In this document: piece after piece, positions 40,353 to 49,110 of the stretch
Numbering within the stretch: the stretch's first letter is position 1
How the letters are laid out: every line of letters starts with the position of its first letter
Origin: Cupriavidus plantarum
Lineage (GTDB): Bacteria > Pseudomonadota > Gammaproteobacteria > Burkholderiales > Burkholderiaceae
Assembly (NCBI RefSeq): GCF_905397285.1
Contig: NZ_CAJPUX010000007.1
Location: 62,001-126,000 of the forward strand
Direction of reading: 5' to 3'
DNA: 64,000 bases
Translations under genes and position numbers: made by a program
The notes under the pieces: generated by a model
The model's input: the letters and a program-made list of their open reading frames with translations, nothing else
Told to the model about the DNA's origin: nothing
The model's database searches: none

Positions 40353-42584
40353 TCAGCGCCCCGCCTGCCCGCCGGTCGCGGCGGGCGTGGCGGACTTGCG
40401 GCGGAACAGCTGCCGCGCCTCGCGGCTCAGGTGGAACATCACGTTCTGGAACCCCATGAGGCCGATGCGGAAGATCTGGCTCGCGGCCATGCGCGGCGCA
40501 TCGCGGCGCTTGTTGCCCCACGAGTCGATCCACGCATCCGCGCGCGAGAACGTGCATTGCACGAAGGCCATCTCTTCGCGCGGCGTCATCTTCGCCAGCT
40601 CGAGCCCGGTGTGCTTCGCGCCGTGGAAGACCACGCGCGCGGGAAAGGTATGCTCGGCGTTCTGCAGGTAGAGCGAGATCTGTACCGAGTCGCCGACGCT
40701 GGCGGGCACACCTTGCGGCAGGCGGATGCCGAGGCCGCCTTCGGCGAAGTCCACGGTCTCGCAAACGACCGCGCGGCCATCGGCGAAGCGCAGCGTCGCG
40801 GGCAGCTTCATCGCCACGCGATGGGCCACGCGGATCTGGCGGGACTCGCTGGCGACCGCGATCGACGCGCCCAGGATGATGAGGTTGTAGACCGTCCAGA
40901 TCAGGTTCAGCACGACCGTGGTGGCCTCGTGCGTGTTCCACACCGTCAGCCGCCCGATACCGACGCCCACGCCGACGAGGTTCGCGATCAGCAGGATCAG
41001 GTAGGGCCGCGAGATGATCCAGTCGAAATACGCTTCCTCGATCACGCCGCCCTTCGGCGTTACGTTGAACTTGCCCGCCGCGGGGTTGAAGAACGCGACC
41101 ATCGTCGGCCGCATGATGTACCACGCGAGCACGGACTCGTAGACCTCGTTCCAGAACGAATGGCGGAACTTGCCTTGCACGCGCGAGTTCGTCATGTTCG
41201 CGTGCAGCAGGTGGGGCAGCGCGAAGATGGCGATCGTCAGCGCGGGGGCCTGGATCACGTGCGCGCCAAATAGCAGGTAGGCGAGCGGAGCGGTAAGGAA
41301 GACGAGACGCGGCAAACCGTAGAAGAAATGCAGCATCGCGTTGAGGTAGCACAGCCGCTGCGGCAGCTTCAGCCCGGGGCCCAGCAACGGGTTGTCGAGC
41401 CGGCAGATCTGCGCCATGCCGCGCGCCCAGCGGATGCGCTGGCCCACGTGGCCGGAGAGACTTTCCGTGGCAAGGCCCGCCGCCTGTGGAATCGCGAGGT
41501 AGGCGGTGCCGTAGCCCTTGCGGTGCAGCTTGAGCGCGGTGTGCGCGTCCTCGGTCACGGTCTCGATCGCGATGCCGCCGACCTCGAGCAGCGGCGCGCG
41601 CCGGATGACCGCGCACGAACCGCAGAAGAACGTGCCGTTCCACAGGTCGTTGCCGTCCTGCACGAGGCCGTAGAACAGCTCGCCTTCGTTGGGGACGTCC
41701 TGGAACGTGTTGAGGTTCTTCTCGAACGGATCGGGCGAAAAGAAGTAGTGGGGCGTCTGCAGCATCGCGAGCTTCGGGTCCTTGATGAACCAGCCCATGC
41801 AGACCTGCAGGAACGAGCGCGTGGGAATGTGGTCGCAATCGAAGATCGCCACGTATTCGCCGTTCGTGTTCTTGAGCGCCTCGTTGATATTGCCGGCCTT
41901 CGCGTGGCGATTGTGATTCCGGATCACGTGCGTCACGCCGACTTCCTCGCAGAACGCGCGGAATTCCTCGCGGCGGCCATCGTCGAGCACGTAGACGTTG
42001 ATCTTGTCGCGCGGCCAGTCGAGCGACATCGCGGCGAACACGGTGGGCTTCACCACGGACAGCGGCTCGTTGTACGTGGGGATGAAGATATCCACCGTCG
42101 GCCACGTCGAGATATCCTTCGGCATCGCCGCGGGCTTGCGGTTGAGCGGCCACGCGGTCTGGAAGTAGCCGAGCAGCAGCACGAGGAAGGCGTAGATCTC
42201 CGCGAGCACGAGACCGAAGCCGAAGCCCGCGTCGATCCAGTTCTCGAAGCCGACGGTCTCCGTCAGCCGCCAGTACATATAGCGGCTGGAGGCGGCGATC
42301 GACAGCAGCACGAGCATCAGCGTTGCCAGATGGCCTCGCACGCGGTTCAGGTAGATCGCGAGGGCGAAGCTGACCGCGGCAAAGGCGATCTGCTGATAGA
42401 AGTCCAGCGGCACGCTGATGACCAGCGCGAACATGAATAGCCCGAGCAGCAGCGCGATGGTGCGGAAGATGCCGCTGGCCCAGACCGGCAGCGCGATGAA
42501 ACGGTCGATCAGCCGATGGACCACGCCGCTGCCGGAGCGCGCGCGGCGCCGGGCGGACGGTTTCGCTTTGGCATTGGCGCTCAC
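40353..42584 (-). CDS. bcsA: cellulose synthase catalytic subunit BcsA with PilZ domain
   Basis: A 743-residue GT2 synthase that polymerises glucose from UDP-glucose and translocates it through its own membrane channel. Catalytic motifs in order: DDG (about 200), DCD (about 248), TED (about 343) and GQRIRW (about 383). The C-terminal PilZ domain has RQIRVAHR and DFAEGGLGI (about 579-630), the residues that bind c-di-GMP and open the active site. The GTG start overlaps the bcsQ stop as GTGA. Confidence 0.96.
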   Translation of the reverse strand: MSANAKAKPSARRRARSGSGVVHRLIDRFIALPVWASGIFRTIALLLGLFMFALVISVPLDFYQQIAFAAVSFALAIYLNRVRGHLATLMLVLLSIAASSRYMYWRLTETVGFENWIDAGFGFGLVLAEIYAFLVLLLGYFQTAWPLNRKPAAMPKDISTWPTVDIFIPTYNEPLSVVKPTVFAAMSLDWPRDKINVYVLDDGRREEFRAFCEEVGVTHVIRNHNRHAKAGNINEALKNTNGEYVAIFDCDHIPTRSFLQVCMGWFIKDPKLAMLQTPHYFFSPDPFEKNLNTFQDVPNEGELFYGLVQDGNDLWNGTFFCGSCAVIRRAPLLEVGGIAIETVTEDAHTALKLHRKGYGTAYLAIPQAAGLATESLSGHVGQRIRWARGMAQICRLDNPLLGPGLKLPQRLCYLNAMLHFFYGLPRLVFLTAPLAYLLFGAHVIQAPALTIAIFALPHLLHANMTNSRVQGKFRHSFWNEVYESVLAWYIMRPTMVAFFNPAAGKFNVTPKGGVIEEAYFDWIISRPYLILLIANLVGVGVGIGRLTVWNTHEATTVVLNLIWTVYNLIILGASIAVASESRQIRVAHRVAMKLPATLRFADGRAVVCETVDFAEGGLGIRLPQGVPASVGDSVQISLYLQNAEHTFPARVVFHGAKHTGLELAKMTPREEMAFVQCTFSRADAWIDSWGNKRRDAPRMAASQIFRIGLMGFQNVMFHLSREARQLFRRKSATPAATGGQAGR

Positions 42585-43357
42585 GCGGTGTCTCCCTGGA
42601 CGGCGGTCAGCCGTTGCCGCAGCCACGCGGCGCATCGCTGGATGTCATTGCCCGCCTGGCTGTGCGGGCTGTATTCGAGCACGCTGCGGTCGTAGGCGAG
42701 CGCTTCGGGCACGGCCTGATCCTGATGCACGACCCCCAGCACGCGATTGCCGAGCTGCTCGCGCAATACCTGCACGACGTCCTTGCCGAGCTGGCGGCTC
42801 ACGTCGACCTGATTGATCACGTGGACCTGACCGAGAAACTCCGGGCGGCTGGCGCAGTAGGTCTGGATCAGGTCTTCCATCAGCGGCAGCGTCGCGTACG
42901 ACGCGGCATCGGCGAGCGTCACGGCCACGCAGAGGTGGGCGTTGCTCAGCGCCTGCCGCATGTAAGGGGAGGGGCCCGGCGGGGTATCGATGACCACCAC
43001 GTCGTTGCGGCCCAGTCCCAGCGCCTCCAGCTGGCTACGCAGCCAGTTGGGGTGCGTGGCCAAATGCTGTTCGAAGTTCGCTCGGTCCGTTTCGGTGAGG
43101 CTGCCGAACGGGAGCACGAGCACGCGCGACCGGCCGTGATAGATGCTCTCCACCCAGCGCTCGCCCGCGAGCGTCGCGCGGGCATGGCCGGCCACGTCCT
43201 GCGGCGGCATGCCGAAATGCAGGCGCAGCGCGTTTTGCGGGTCGAGGTCGACGGCGAGTACGCGTTCGCCCGCCTGTGCGAGCGACTCCGCGAGATTGGC
43301 GGACAGCGTGGTCTTGCCCACGCCACCCTTGGCGGATACAACGGCGATGATCTTCAC
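42581..43357 (-). CDS. bcsQ: cellulose biosynthesis ParA-like ATPase BcsQ (YhjQ)
   Basis: A 258-residue MinD/ParA ATPase with the deviant Walker A KGGVGKTT at residues 10-17 and VVVIDTPPGPSPYMRQAL as switch and Walker B region. BcsQ places the cellulose machine at the cell pole or along the cell in other bacteria. The GTG start overlaps the bcsP stop (GTGA at 43354-43357), and the end overlaps bcsA in the same way, so the three proteins are translationally coupled. An upstream ATG in the frame belongs to the shadow of bcsP. Confidence 0.93.
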   Translation of the reverse strand: MKIIAVVSAKGGVGKTTLSANLAESLAQAGERVLAVDLDPQNALRLHFGMPPQDVAGHARATLAGERWVESIYHGRSRVLVLPFGSLTETDRANFEQHLATHPNWLRSQLEALGLGRNDVVVIDTPPGPSPYMRQALSNAHLCVAVTLADAASYATLPLMEDLIQTYCASRPEFLGQVHVINQVDVSRQLGKDVVQVLREQLGNRVLGVVHQDQAVPEALAYDRSVLEYSPHSQAGNDIQRCAAWLRQRLTAVQGDTA

Positions 43358-43947
43358 GAGCGATTCAAACGGTCGAGGAACGAACGGCGAACGGGAGCAC
43401 GTTCGGTCTGGGCCGGCGCTTCGGCGCGGCCTTCGAGGCGAGCGAAGACGCTCTGGAGATCGCCCGATGCCGGGCGGACGGGGTTGGCCGCGCGCGGCGG
43501 CGTCTGGGTGTCGAGCGGGGGCACGGCGGCTGCCGGCTGCCACAGCGGCTGCGCGGCGGGGGCGGCGGCGTGCGGCGGCGTTGCCGGGGCGGGCGTTTGC
43601 ACCGGTGCCGCAGGCGCGGATGCCGGGCGCCATAGCGATGCCGCGGGCTCGGCGTCCGCGGCGGCGGAGCGCGGCGTCTCGACGGCCGGCACGGCGGGAT
43701 GCGTGGTGGAGTGCGCGGCCGGGTGCGTCACCATCGTGCTATCGGGCGCCGGCTGCTGAATGCCCGACGTCAGCGACGCGGCCTGCACCGGTGGCGTCGG
43801 CATCGACTGGTCGGCGCGCATCGCGGCCAGCAGCGGCCAGCGCTCGCGGGCTTCCTTCGCCGCGTCTTCCCGCACGATCTCGCGGTAAGTATCTTGGCGG
43901 CCGCCGAAGCGGTCGAACAGCTTGGTGAGATCGTCTGACTGGCTCAT
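43354..43947 (-). CDS. bcsP: cellulose biosynthesis protein BcsP (BcsR-like N terminus)
   Basis: A 197-residue protein. Residues 1-45 (LTKLFDRFGGRQDTYREI and ERWPLLAAM) match the conserved BcsR/BcsP N-terminal motif. The middle is Pro/Ala-rich and disordered, and the end (GDLQSVFARLEG, RRSFLDRLNRS) is a second short conserved block. BcsP occurs in beta-proteobacterial bcs operons together with BcsQ and probably acts with it in positioning the synthase. The stop codon overlaps the GTG of bcsQ. Confidence 0.88.
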   Translation of the reverse strand: MSQSDDLTKLFDRFGGRQDTYREIVREDAAKEARERWPLLAAMRADQSMPTPPVQAASLTSGIQQPAPDSTMVTHPAAHSTTHPAVPAVETPRSAAADAEPAASLWRPASAPAAPVQTPAPATPPHAAAPAAQPLWQPAAAVPPLDTQTPPRAANPVRPASGDLQSVFARLEGRAEAPAQTERAPVRRSFLDRLNRS

Positions 43948-44006
43948 GGCAATTTACTTTCCTGGCGGCTGCCGCCGGACACGCTCCGGCCTGCGGGGCG
44001 CGCCAG

Positions 44007-44462
44007 TCATCGTCCGAAACGAAACTCCACACTCCCAGTCGCATCCACGGCAGATTGCTGGGAAACCTGAAGGGTGTCCGAGGAGCCGAGCATGCGGAAC
44101 CAGTGCTGGTAGGCGCCTTGCAGAAACGCACCGCTCCAGGCATCGGATGACTCGCCGAAGGCCGTGCGCAGCGGCGCGCAATGATGGCGAATGACCAGCG
44201 CATCGCCGTTGTCCTCGATGCCGGTCCACCCCCAGTCCACATCGAGCCAGATCTGCGCGATGGCGCGCTCGAGTTCGGCCAGCGAGCTACAGGGTCCGAG
44301 GTCGAAGCGCTGCGCGAAACGCGCGCCCATGCGCGCCATGAATTCCCGCGCGCCGGCCTCGCTCAATTGCCCCACGAGCTCCTCGCCAAGCACGCCGAGA
44401 AAGTCGCGCCACTGCGTCGAGCAATGGCGTTCCGTCAGATATTGAAGAGCCGCTTCGTTCAC
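44007..44462 (-). CDS. bcsD: cellulose synthase subunit BcsD
   Basis: A 151-residue periplasmic-cylinder subunit. The start, central region (FMARMGARFAQRFDLGPCSS, IAQIWLDVDWGW) and C terminus match BcsD, which in Komagataeibacter forms an octameric ring organising glucan chains into ordered ribbons. It is the first gene of the operon. The 240-base upstream region is AT-rich around 44540-44570 and probably holds the promoter. Presence of BcsD suggests a crystalline type I-like product. Confidence 0.9.
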   Translation of the reverse strand: MNEAALQYLTERHCSTQWRDFLGVLGEELVGQLSEAGAREFMARMGARFAQRFDLGPCSSLAELERAIAQIWLDVDWGWTGIEDNGDALVIRHHCAPLRTAFGESSDAWSGAFLQGAYQHWFRMLGSSDTLQVSQQSAVDATGSVEFRFGR

Positions 44463-44702
44463 TTGGTGATTCCCATCTTTGTCGTCGTTCGATCGCCGGA
44501 AGCGGCGTTTCGATGTTGTCCGAATTGCCCGGACGATGCAAAGGAATTGAAATTAATACATAGTGAGTGCATACGCCTGTTTCAATATCGCAACACTTCT
44601 GACTCCGCAGACATCGCCTGACGGATCGCCGGATTGCCATGCCGTTTTTGCATGGAGCGCGCCGGCGCGGTATGGAAGAATCGCGGCATCCCGTTCCTCC
44701 AG

Positions 44703-45593
44703 ATGCCCAACACCCTCGCCATGACCGAACCCGTCGTCTATCTCAATGGGGACATGCTCCCCCTGTCCGAAGCCCGTGTCCCCGTGCTCGACCGAGGCTT
44801 TATCTTTGGCGACGGCATCTACGAGGTGATTCCCCTCTATGGCGTCACACCGTTCCGTGCCCAGCAGCATCTGGCGCGACTCCAGCGGAGCCTGGCGTCG
44901 ATCGGCATTCCCGATCCGTTCTCGGCCACCGAATGGCTCGGCCTCATCAACGAGGTGGTGGCGGCGAACGCGCTCGCCGGCGACCAGATGGTCTATATCC
45001 AGGTCACGCGCGGCGTCGCGAAGCGCGCGCATGCGTTTCCAAAGGAGGTGACGCCCACCGTGCTCGTGATGACGAACCCGCTGGTGCTGCCCGCAGCCGA
45101 ACTGCGCGAGAAGGGCGTGGCCTGCGTAACGATGGAAGACCGCCGCTGGCTGAACTGCCAGATCAAGTCGACGTCGCTGCTCGGTAACGTGCTGGCGGCG
45201 CAGAACGCGGCCGTGCATGGCGTGACCGAGACGATCCAGTTCCGTGACGGCTTCCTGACCGAGGCGTCTTCGTCGAACGTATGGGTGGTGAAGGGCGGCC
45301 GCGTCTCGGCGCCGCCGAAGGACAACCTGATCCTAGAAGGCATCCGCTACGGCCTGATGGAAGAGCTGTGCGCGGCGATGGATATCTCGCTCGAGGCGCG
45401 CCGCATCACGCGGGACGAGGTGTTCGCCGCCGACGAGCTCATCATCTCGTCGGCCACCAAGGAGATCCTGCCGGTGGTTACGCTGGACGGCAGCACGATC
45501 GGCACCGGCAAGCCGGGTCCGATCTACGCTAGGCTCTATGCGGGTTACCAGGCCGCGAAGCTGGCCTCGAGCGAGGCGCTGACCGCGCGCTGA
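44703..45593 (+). CDS. D-amino-acid transaminase (class IV aminotransferase)
   Basis: A 296-residue PLP enzyme that exchanges amino groups between D-amino acids and 2-oxoacids, supplying D-Glu or D-Ala. The fold-type IV motifs RGFIFGDGIYEVIPLY, CQIKSTSLLGNVLA (PLP-binding Lys), FLTEASSSNVWVV and ISSATKEILPV are in order. The start is uncertain between 44703 and 44721, and neither has a clear ribosome-binding site. It is transcribed away from bcs. A link to peptidoglycan with murI at 9724 is only thematic. Confidence 0.9.
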   Translation: MPNTLAMTEPVVYLNGDMLPLSEARVPVLDRGFIFGDGIYEVIPLYGVTPFRAQQHLARLQRSLASIGIPDPFSATEWLGLINEVVAANALAGDQMVYIQVTRGVAKRAHAFPKEVTPTVLVMTNPLVLPAAELREKGVACVTMEDRRWLNCQIKSTSLLGNVLAAQNAAVHGVTETIQFRDGFLTEASSSNVWVVKGGRVSAPPKDNLILEGIRYGLMEELCAAMDISLEARRITRDEVFAADELIISSATKEILPVVTLDGSTIGTGKPGPIYARLYAGYQAAKLASSEALTAR

Positions 45594-45661
45594 CGGGGCG
45601 CTGACCGATGGCGGCACGCGTGCTACGATGCCCGCTGACGAACTGCTGAAGGAGGCCAGAC

Positions 45662-45934
45662 ATGGCCAAGCGCGGGCGTAGCCGCCGTGTCCTGAAGGAA
45701 GAAGTCAGCCGGCGCGTGCATCAGATCGACGAGATTGCCGATGACGGCGCGCATATCCGCGTGCCGGATCCCGAGCCGCATGCGCGCGATGCGCGCGGCC
45801 GGAACTGGGATATGGCGCGCTTTGGCAATGCGCGGGGCTACGAGGCAAGCATCCGCGTGGTCGTCGACGAGGTGCGGGACGAGTTCGATCTCGTCGACGA
45901 GCCCGACTCGCGCGCGCCGAATCCGTTTGAGTAG
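45662..45934 (+). CDS. small hypothetical protein
   Basis: A 90-residue product with a strong ribosome-binding site (GAAGGAGG). It is basic at the N terminus (MAKRGRSRRVLKEEVSRR) and acidic at the C terminus (VVDEVRDEFDLVDEPDS), with no membrane segment or cysteine. I recognise no family. It lies 68 bases after the transaminase and may share its transcript. It converges on yfiB with an 8-base gap. Confidence 0.65.
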   Translation: MAKRGRSRRVLKEEVSRRVHQIDEIADDGAHIRVPDPEPHARDARGRNWDMARFGNARGYEASIRVVVDEVRDEFDLVDEPDSRAPNPFE

Positions 45935-45942
45935 GGTCTGCT

Positions 45943-46467
45943 TCAGTCAACCGTCACGATAATCGCCACGCGCCGGTTCTCGGCGCGTCCCGCGGCGGTC
46001 TTGTTGTCCGCCACCGGCCGCGACTTGCCGAGGTCGCGCACCTCGATGCGATCGCGCGAAAACCCCGCTTCCACCAGCAACCTGACCACCGCCAGCGCGC
46101 GGCGTAGCGACAGCATGCGGTTGTAGGTGTCGCTGCCGACGTCGTCGGTATGCCCGTCCACGCGGACATGCTCGATGCCGGCTTGCGAGAGCGCGCGCCC
46201 CACGTCGAGCATCGACGTCCGTCGCGCACCCGTGATCGTGTACTCGTCGAAGCCGAACAGCACCTTGTGCGGCATGCCGAGTTCCCACCCCTGATCGGTC
46301 AGCGCGAAGCCCTTTTCCTTGAGCACCGTGACCTGCGTCGGACTGAGCTTTGGCGGCGGCGGTTCGGGCGCGGCGGGCGGCGGCACGGTCTGGCAGCCCG
46401 CGATAGCCAGCGTGCAGACGAGCAGGCTCACGGCGAGCCGGGCGAGGCGCGCGAACGGGTACGGCAT
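45943..46467 (-). CDS. yfiB: OmpA-like lipoprotein YfiB
   Basis: A 174-residue lipoprotein (lipobox LAIAGC, Cys20 or so). The mature part matches YfiB closely in pattern: VTVLKEKGFALTDQGWELGM, then VLFGFDEYTITGARR, VDGHTDDVGSDTYN and GKSRPVADNKTAAGRAENRR. The OmpA domain binds peptidoglycan. In Pseudomonas YfiB sequesters YfiR and so relieves inhibition of YfiN. It follows yfiN by 13 bases and completes the operon. Confidence 0.92.
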   Translation of the reverse strand: MPYPFARLARLAVSLLVCTLAIAGCQTVPPPAAPEPPPPKLSPTQVTVLKEKGFALTDQGWELGMPHKVLFGFDEYTITGARRTSMLDVGRALSQAGIEHVRVDGHTDDVGSDTYNRMLSLRRALAVVRLLVEAGFSRDRIEVRDLGKSRPVADNKTAAGRAENRRVAIIVTVD

Positions 46468-46480
46468 CGGCGGTGACTCC

Positions 46481-47839
46481 TCAGACCAGCGTGTCGGGGG
46501 GCGTCGGCTCGGCGCTGCGCCACGTGGCGCCCGAGTGCCGCTTGGCCCCGTACATCGCGACGTCGGCCGCATGCAGCAGGCCCTTGGCACTGCGCGCATG
46601 TACCGGATAGATGGCCAGGCCGATGCTCATCGGCGCGACGATCGAACCGCCGCTGGGCAGCATCAACGGCGATTGCATGGCCTCGAGGATATGCTCGGCG
46701 ATCTGCGCGGCGTCCTCGGGCTGGCGCAGGCCGGTGGCCAGCACCGCGAATTCGTCGCCGCCCAGGCGCGCGACGAGGTCGCTCTCGCGCATGCAGCCCC
46801 GAATCCGCTGGGCGATGCCGATCAGCACGGCATCGCCGGCCGCGTGGCCGTGGCGGTCGTTGATGTTCTTGAAGTCGTCACTGTCGAGATAGAGCACGGC
46901 GGTATGCTGGTTACGCGCGGCGGCACTGCGGACGGCGAGTTCCAGTGCCTCTTCGAAAGCCGCGCGGTTGAGCAATCCTGTCAGACCGTCGTGTGTCGCA
47001 CGGTGCGCGAGCGAACGGTTCTCGTGCTGCAGCTGGTTCTGCCATGCCTCGAGCTCGTCCAGCAGGCCGTTGAAGTCCTCGCCGAGCGCGTTGAGTTCCG
47101 CGATGCGAGCCGGCGGCATGCGCTCGCCAAACGCGCGTTGGGAACGCACGGCGTGGGCCACGCGCATCAGATTACGCACGGGGTCGATGATATGGACGAT
47201 CATGCGGCTCGACATGTAATGCGCGCCGATGGCCGTCAGCAGCAGGCAGGCCAGCAGGCCCAGCGTGCCCTGTCCCAGGAAATGCAGCAACGCCACCGGA
47301 TCGCCGGCCACCTCGACGCTGCCGACCTGCTGCGATTCGTGATAGACCGGCTGCTCCACGGGTCCCGAGGTCAGCAGATCGCTCGCGAGCCGTTGCAGCG
47401 CCGGAAAGCGATGCGAGTCGCTGCGTTGCCAGACCGCCAGCGGCTGTCGATCGCGGTCGAAGACCTTCGCCACCGCGACGTCCTCGCTCGCGGCGATCAG
47501 CGAGAGCGTTTCCCGGGTCGCGGACGCATCGCGGAACACGACGGGCGCTTCCACGGTATAGGCGATGGACCGCGCGACCAGCCGCAGGTTGTGATCGGCA
47601 TAAGCGCGCAGCGCGGTGAGGCCGAGCGCGGTCAGCGAGATGCCCGCCGTGCAGACCGCGATCAGCGCCACGCTCAGGTGGATGCGCCGCAGCGTGCCAT
47701 AGAGCGTCGGCCGCGCATGGGCGCGCGGGGCGCGCGCCGCGTCGGTTTGCGGCGCTGGGCCGGATGACGTTGGCTTCGTTGGCGTCGCTGAAGTCGTCCG
47801 GGGCGGCGCCGTGGTGGAGTTGCGCGGCGCGTTCATCAT
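46481..47839 (-). CDS. yfiN: membrane diguanylate cyclase YfiN (TpbB-like)
   Basis: A 452-residue enzyme: N-terminal membrane helix (about 52-75), periplasmic CHASE8-like domain (to about 205), second helix (LGLLACLLLTAIGAHYMSS), HAMP, then a GGDEF domain with active GGDEF in RLGGDEFAVLA. YfiR in the periplasm would inhibit it. The first 45 residues are a Thr/Pro/Ala-rich cytoplasmic extension. The ATG overlaps the yfiR stop as ATGA, so the two are coupled. Its c-di-GMP could reach BcsA encoded 4 kb away. Confidence 0.92.
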   Translation of the reverse strand: MMNAPRNSTTAPPRTTSATPTKPTSSGPAPQTDAARAPRAHARPTLYGTLRRIHLSVALIAVCTAGISLTALGLTALRAYADHNLRLVARSIAYTVEAPVVFRDASATRETLSLIAASEDVAVAKVFDRDRQPLAVWQRSDSHRFPALQRLASDLLTSGPVEQPVYHESQQVGSVEVAGDPVALLHFLGQGTLGLLACLLLTAIGAHYMSSRMIVHIIDPVRNLMRVAHAVRSQRAFGERMPPARIAELNALGEDFNGLLDELEAWQNQLQHENRSLAHRATHDGLTGLLNRAAFEEALELAVRSAAARNQHTAVLYLDSDDFKNINDRHGHAAGDAVLIGIAQRIRGCMRESDLVARLGGDEFAVLATGLRQPEDAAQIAEHILEAMQSPLMLPSGGSIVAPMSIGLAIYPVHARSAKGLLHAADVAMYGAKRHSGATWRSAEPTPPDTLV

Positions 47840-48483
47840 GATGCGGGCGCCCTGCGCCGTCCGAGCTGGAGCACGCCCGGATGGACATGGATGCCGCTGC
47901 GCGCGATCGAATCGAGATTCACGCGGAACGACACCTGGTTGTCGCGGATGTTGAGGCAGAACATGCTGCCCGCCTCGCACTCGAAATCCTCCTCGGCGAT
48001 CACGAGTACGGGTTTGCCGGCGAGGTCGTCGGCCAGCCGCTTGCGGCGCGCGTCGGACACCATGCCGACGTACAGCGCATCGCAGGACGGGGCGACGGCA
48101 TCGGTCATCAGGTCGATGCGGCGCGTTTCGACGAAGCGGCCCGATGTCAGCGCGCCGCCTTCCATGAGCTTGCCCCCGTACCGCGTGCCCGCGTCGACGC
48201 ACAGCCGCACGGTGTCGCGTTCGGCCGGCCAGCGCGCATAGCTGAGCAGGCTCATGACCACGCGCGCGACCGCGTCCTGCCGCGAGCCCGCCGCACTCTG
48301 GGCGGCGCCGGGTGCGGATGGTGCGGATGGTGCCGCTGGCGTCGCCGGTGGGGATAGCGGTGCGGACGCCGGCGAGGCGTTCACGGCGGCACCCTGCGCG
48401 AACGCGATCGGCGACGGCATTGCCGCCAGTGCGGTCACGAGAGCCAGCGCCAGCCCGGCGCGGCAGAAGAAGAGGGCGGCCAT
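47836..48483 (-). CDS. yfiR: periplasmic repressor YfiR
   Basis: A 215-residue secreted protein (signal MAALFFCRAGLALALVTALA) with a Pro/Ala-rich stretch (about 30-60) before the YfiR/DUF4154 domain (VVMSLLSYARWPAERDTVRL to LDSIARSGIHVHPGVLQLG). Conserved cysteines are present (LCVD, SCDAL, CEAG, CLN), which in Pseudomonas YfiR make disulfides tying activity to periplasmic redox state. A Met 17 codons upstream is an alternative start. It inhibits YfiN by direct binding in other species. Confidence 0.87.
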   Translation of the reverse strand: MAALFFCRAGLALALVTALAAMPSPIAFAQGAAVNASPASAPLSPPATPAAPSAPSAPGAAQSAAGSRQDAVARVVMSLLSYARWPAERDTVRLCVDAGTRYGGKLMEGGALTSGRFVETRRIDLMTDAVAPSCDALYVGMVSDARRKRLADDLAGKPVLVIAEEDFECEAGSMFCLNIRDNQVSFRVNLDSIARSGIHVHPGVLQLGRRRAPAS

Positions 48484-49110
48484 GTCGTGGTGAGAGCGTG
48501 CGGCGCCGGAGCGGTAGAAAGCGATGGCGGTCAAGAGTGGGCGAAGGCGGCACGGCGTGATGGCTACGGTAGCCCGCTCGAACGGCGGCGTCGGTGGTCC
48601 AGGGCACGCAGGGCCTCACTGCTTTTCGGCGCGACTCGCAAAAACTGTAGACCTAAATGTCTGCGCCGGCATCGGTGGAAACACAACCGCAGGGGCGACA
48701 GCGGAGAGGGGCGCGGCGCCGGGCACCGCGCGCCACGGCGCATGGCCGGATCGCCGCCGGATCGCGGCTGGGGAAGGGTGTAAGGGAGCGTGTGTCCGGC
48801 AGGGGCCCGGGAGGGGCTGGGGGAGGAGCGGCCGGGAGGAGCGGCCGGGAGGGGCGGCCGGGAGGAGCGGCCGGGAGGGGCGGCCGGAAGGGGCGGCCGG
48901 GAGGGGCGGCCGGGAGGGGCGCGGGAGAGGGAGGGGAGGAGGCGGGAGGAGGCGGGAGGAGGCGGTGGAGGCGGTGGAGGGGGCCGGTAGGCCGTCCCCG
49001 ATGTGTTTCAGCCGTAATTTCCCGATACCCTTTCTTACATCGGCGTGGGGAATCGGTGGCTAGACTGCCATCAAATGCTTCACCTACAAGACAACAAACA
49101 GAGGGTTCAG
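48484..49110. repeat. 627-base gap with purine-rich minisatellite
   Basis: Positions 48828-48920 hold about eight imperfect copies of GCGGCCGGGAGG(A/G), followed by GCGGGAGGAG and GCGGTGGAG units to about 48985. The strand is extremely G-rich with many GGG runs, favouring quadruplex or R-loop formation. The remaining sequence, including 48484-48780, has no recognisable gene or RNA; Gly/Arg-rich frames here reflect the repeat. Confidence 0.8.
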
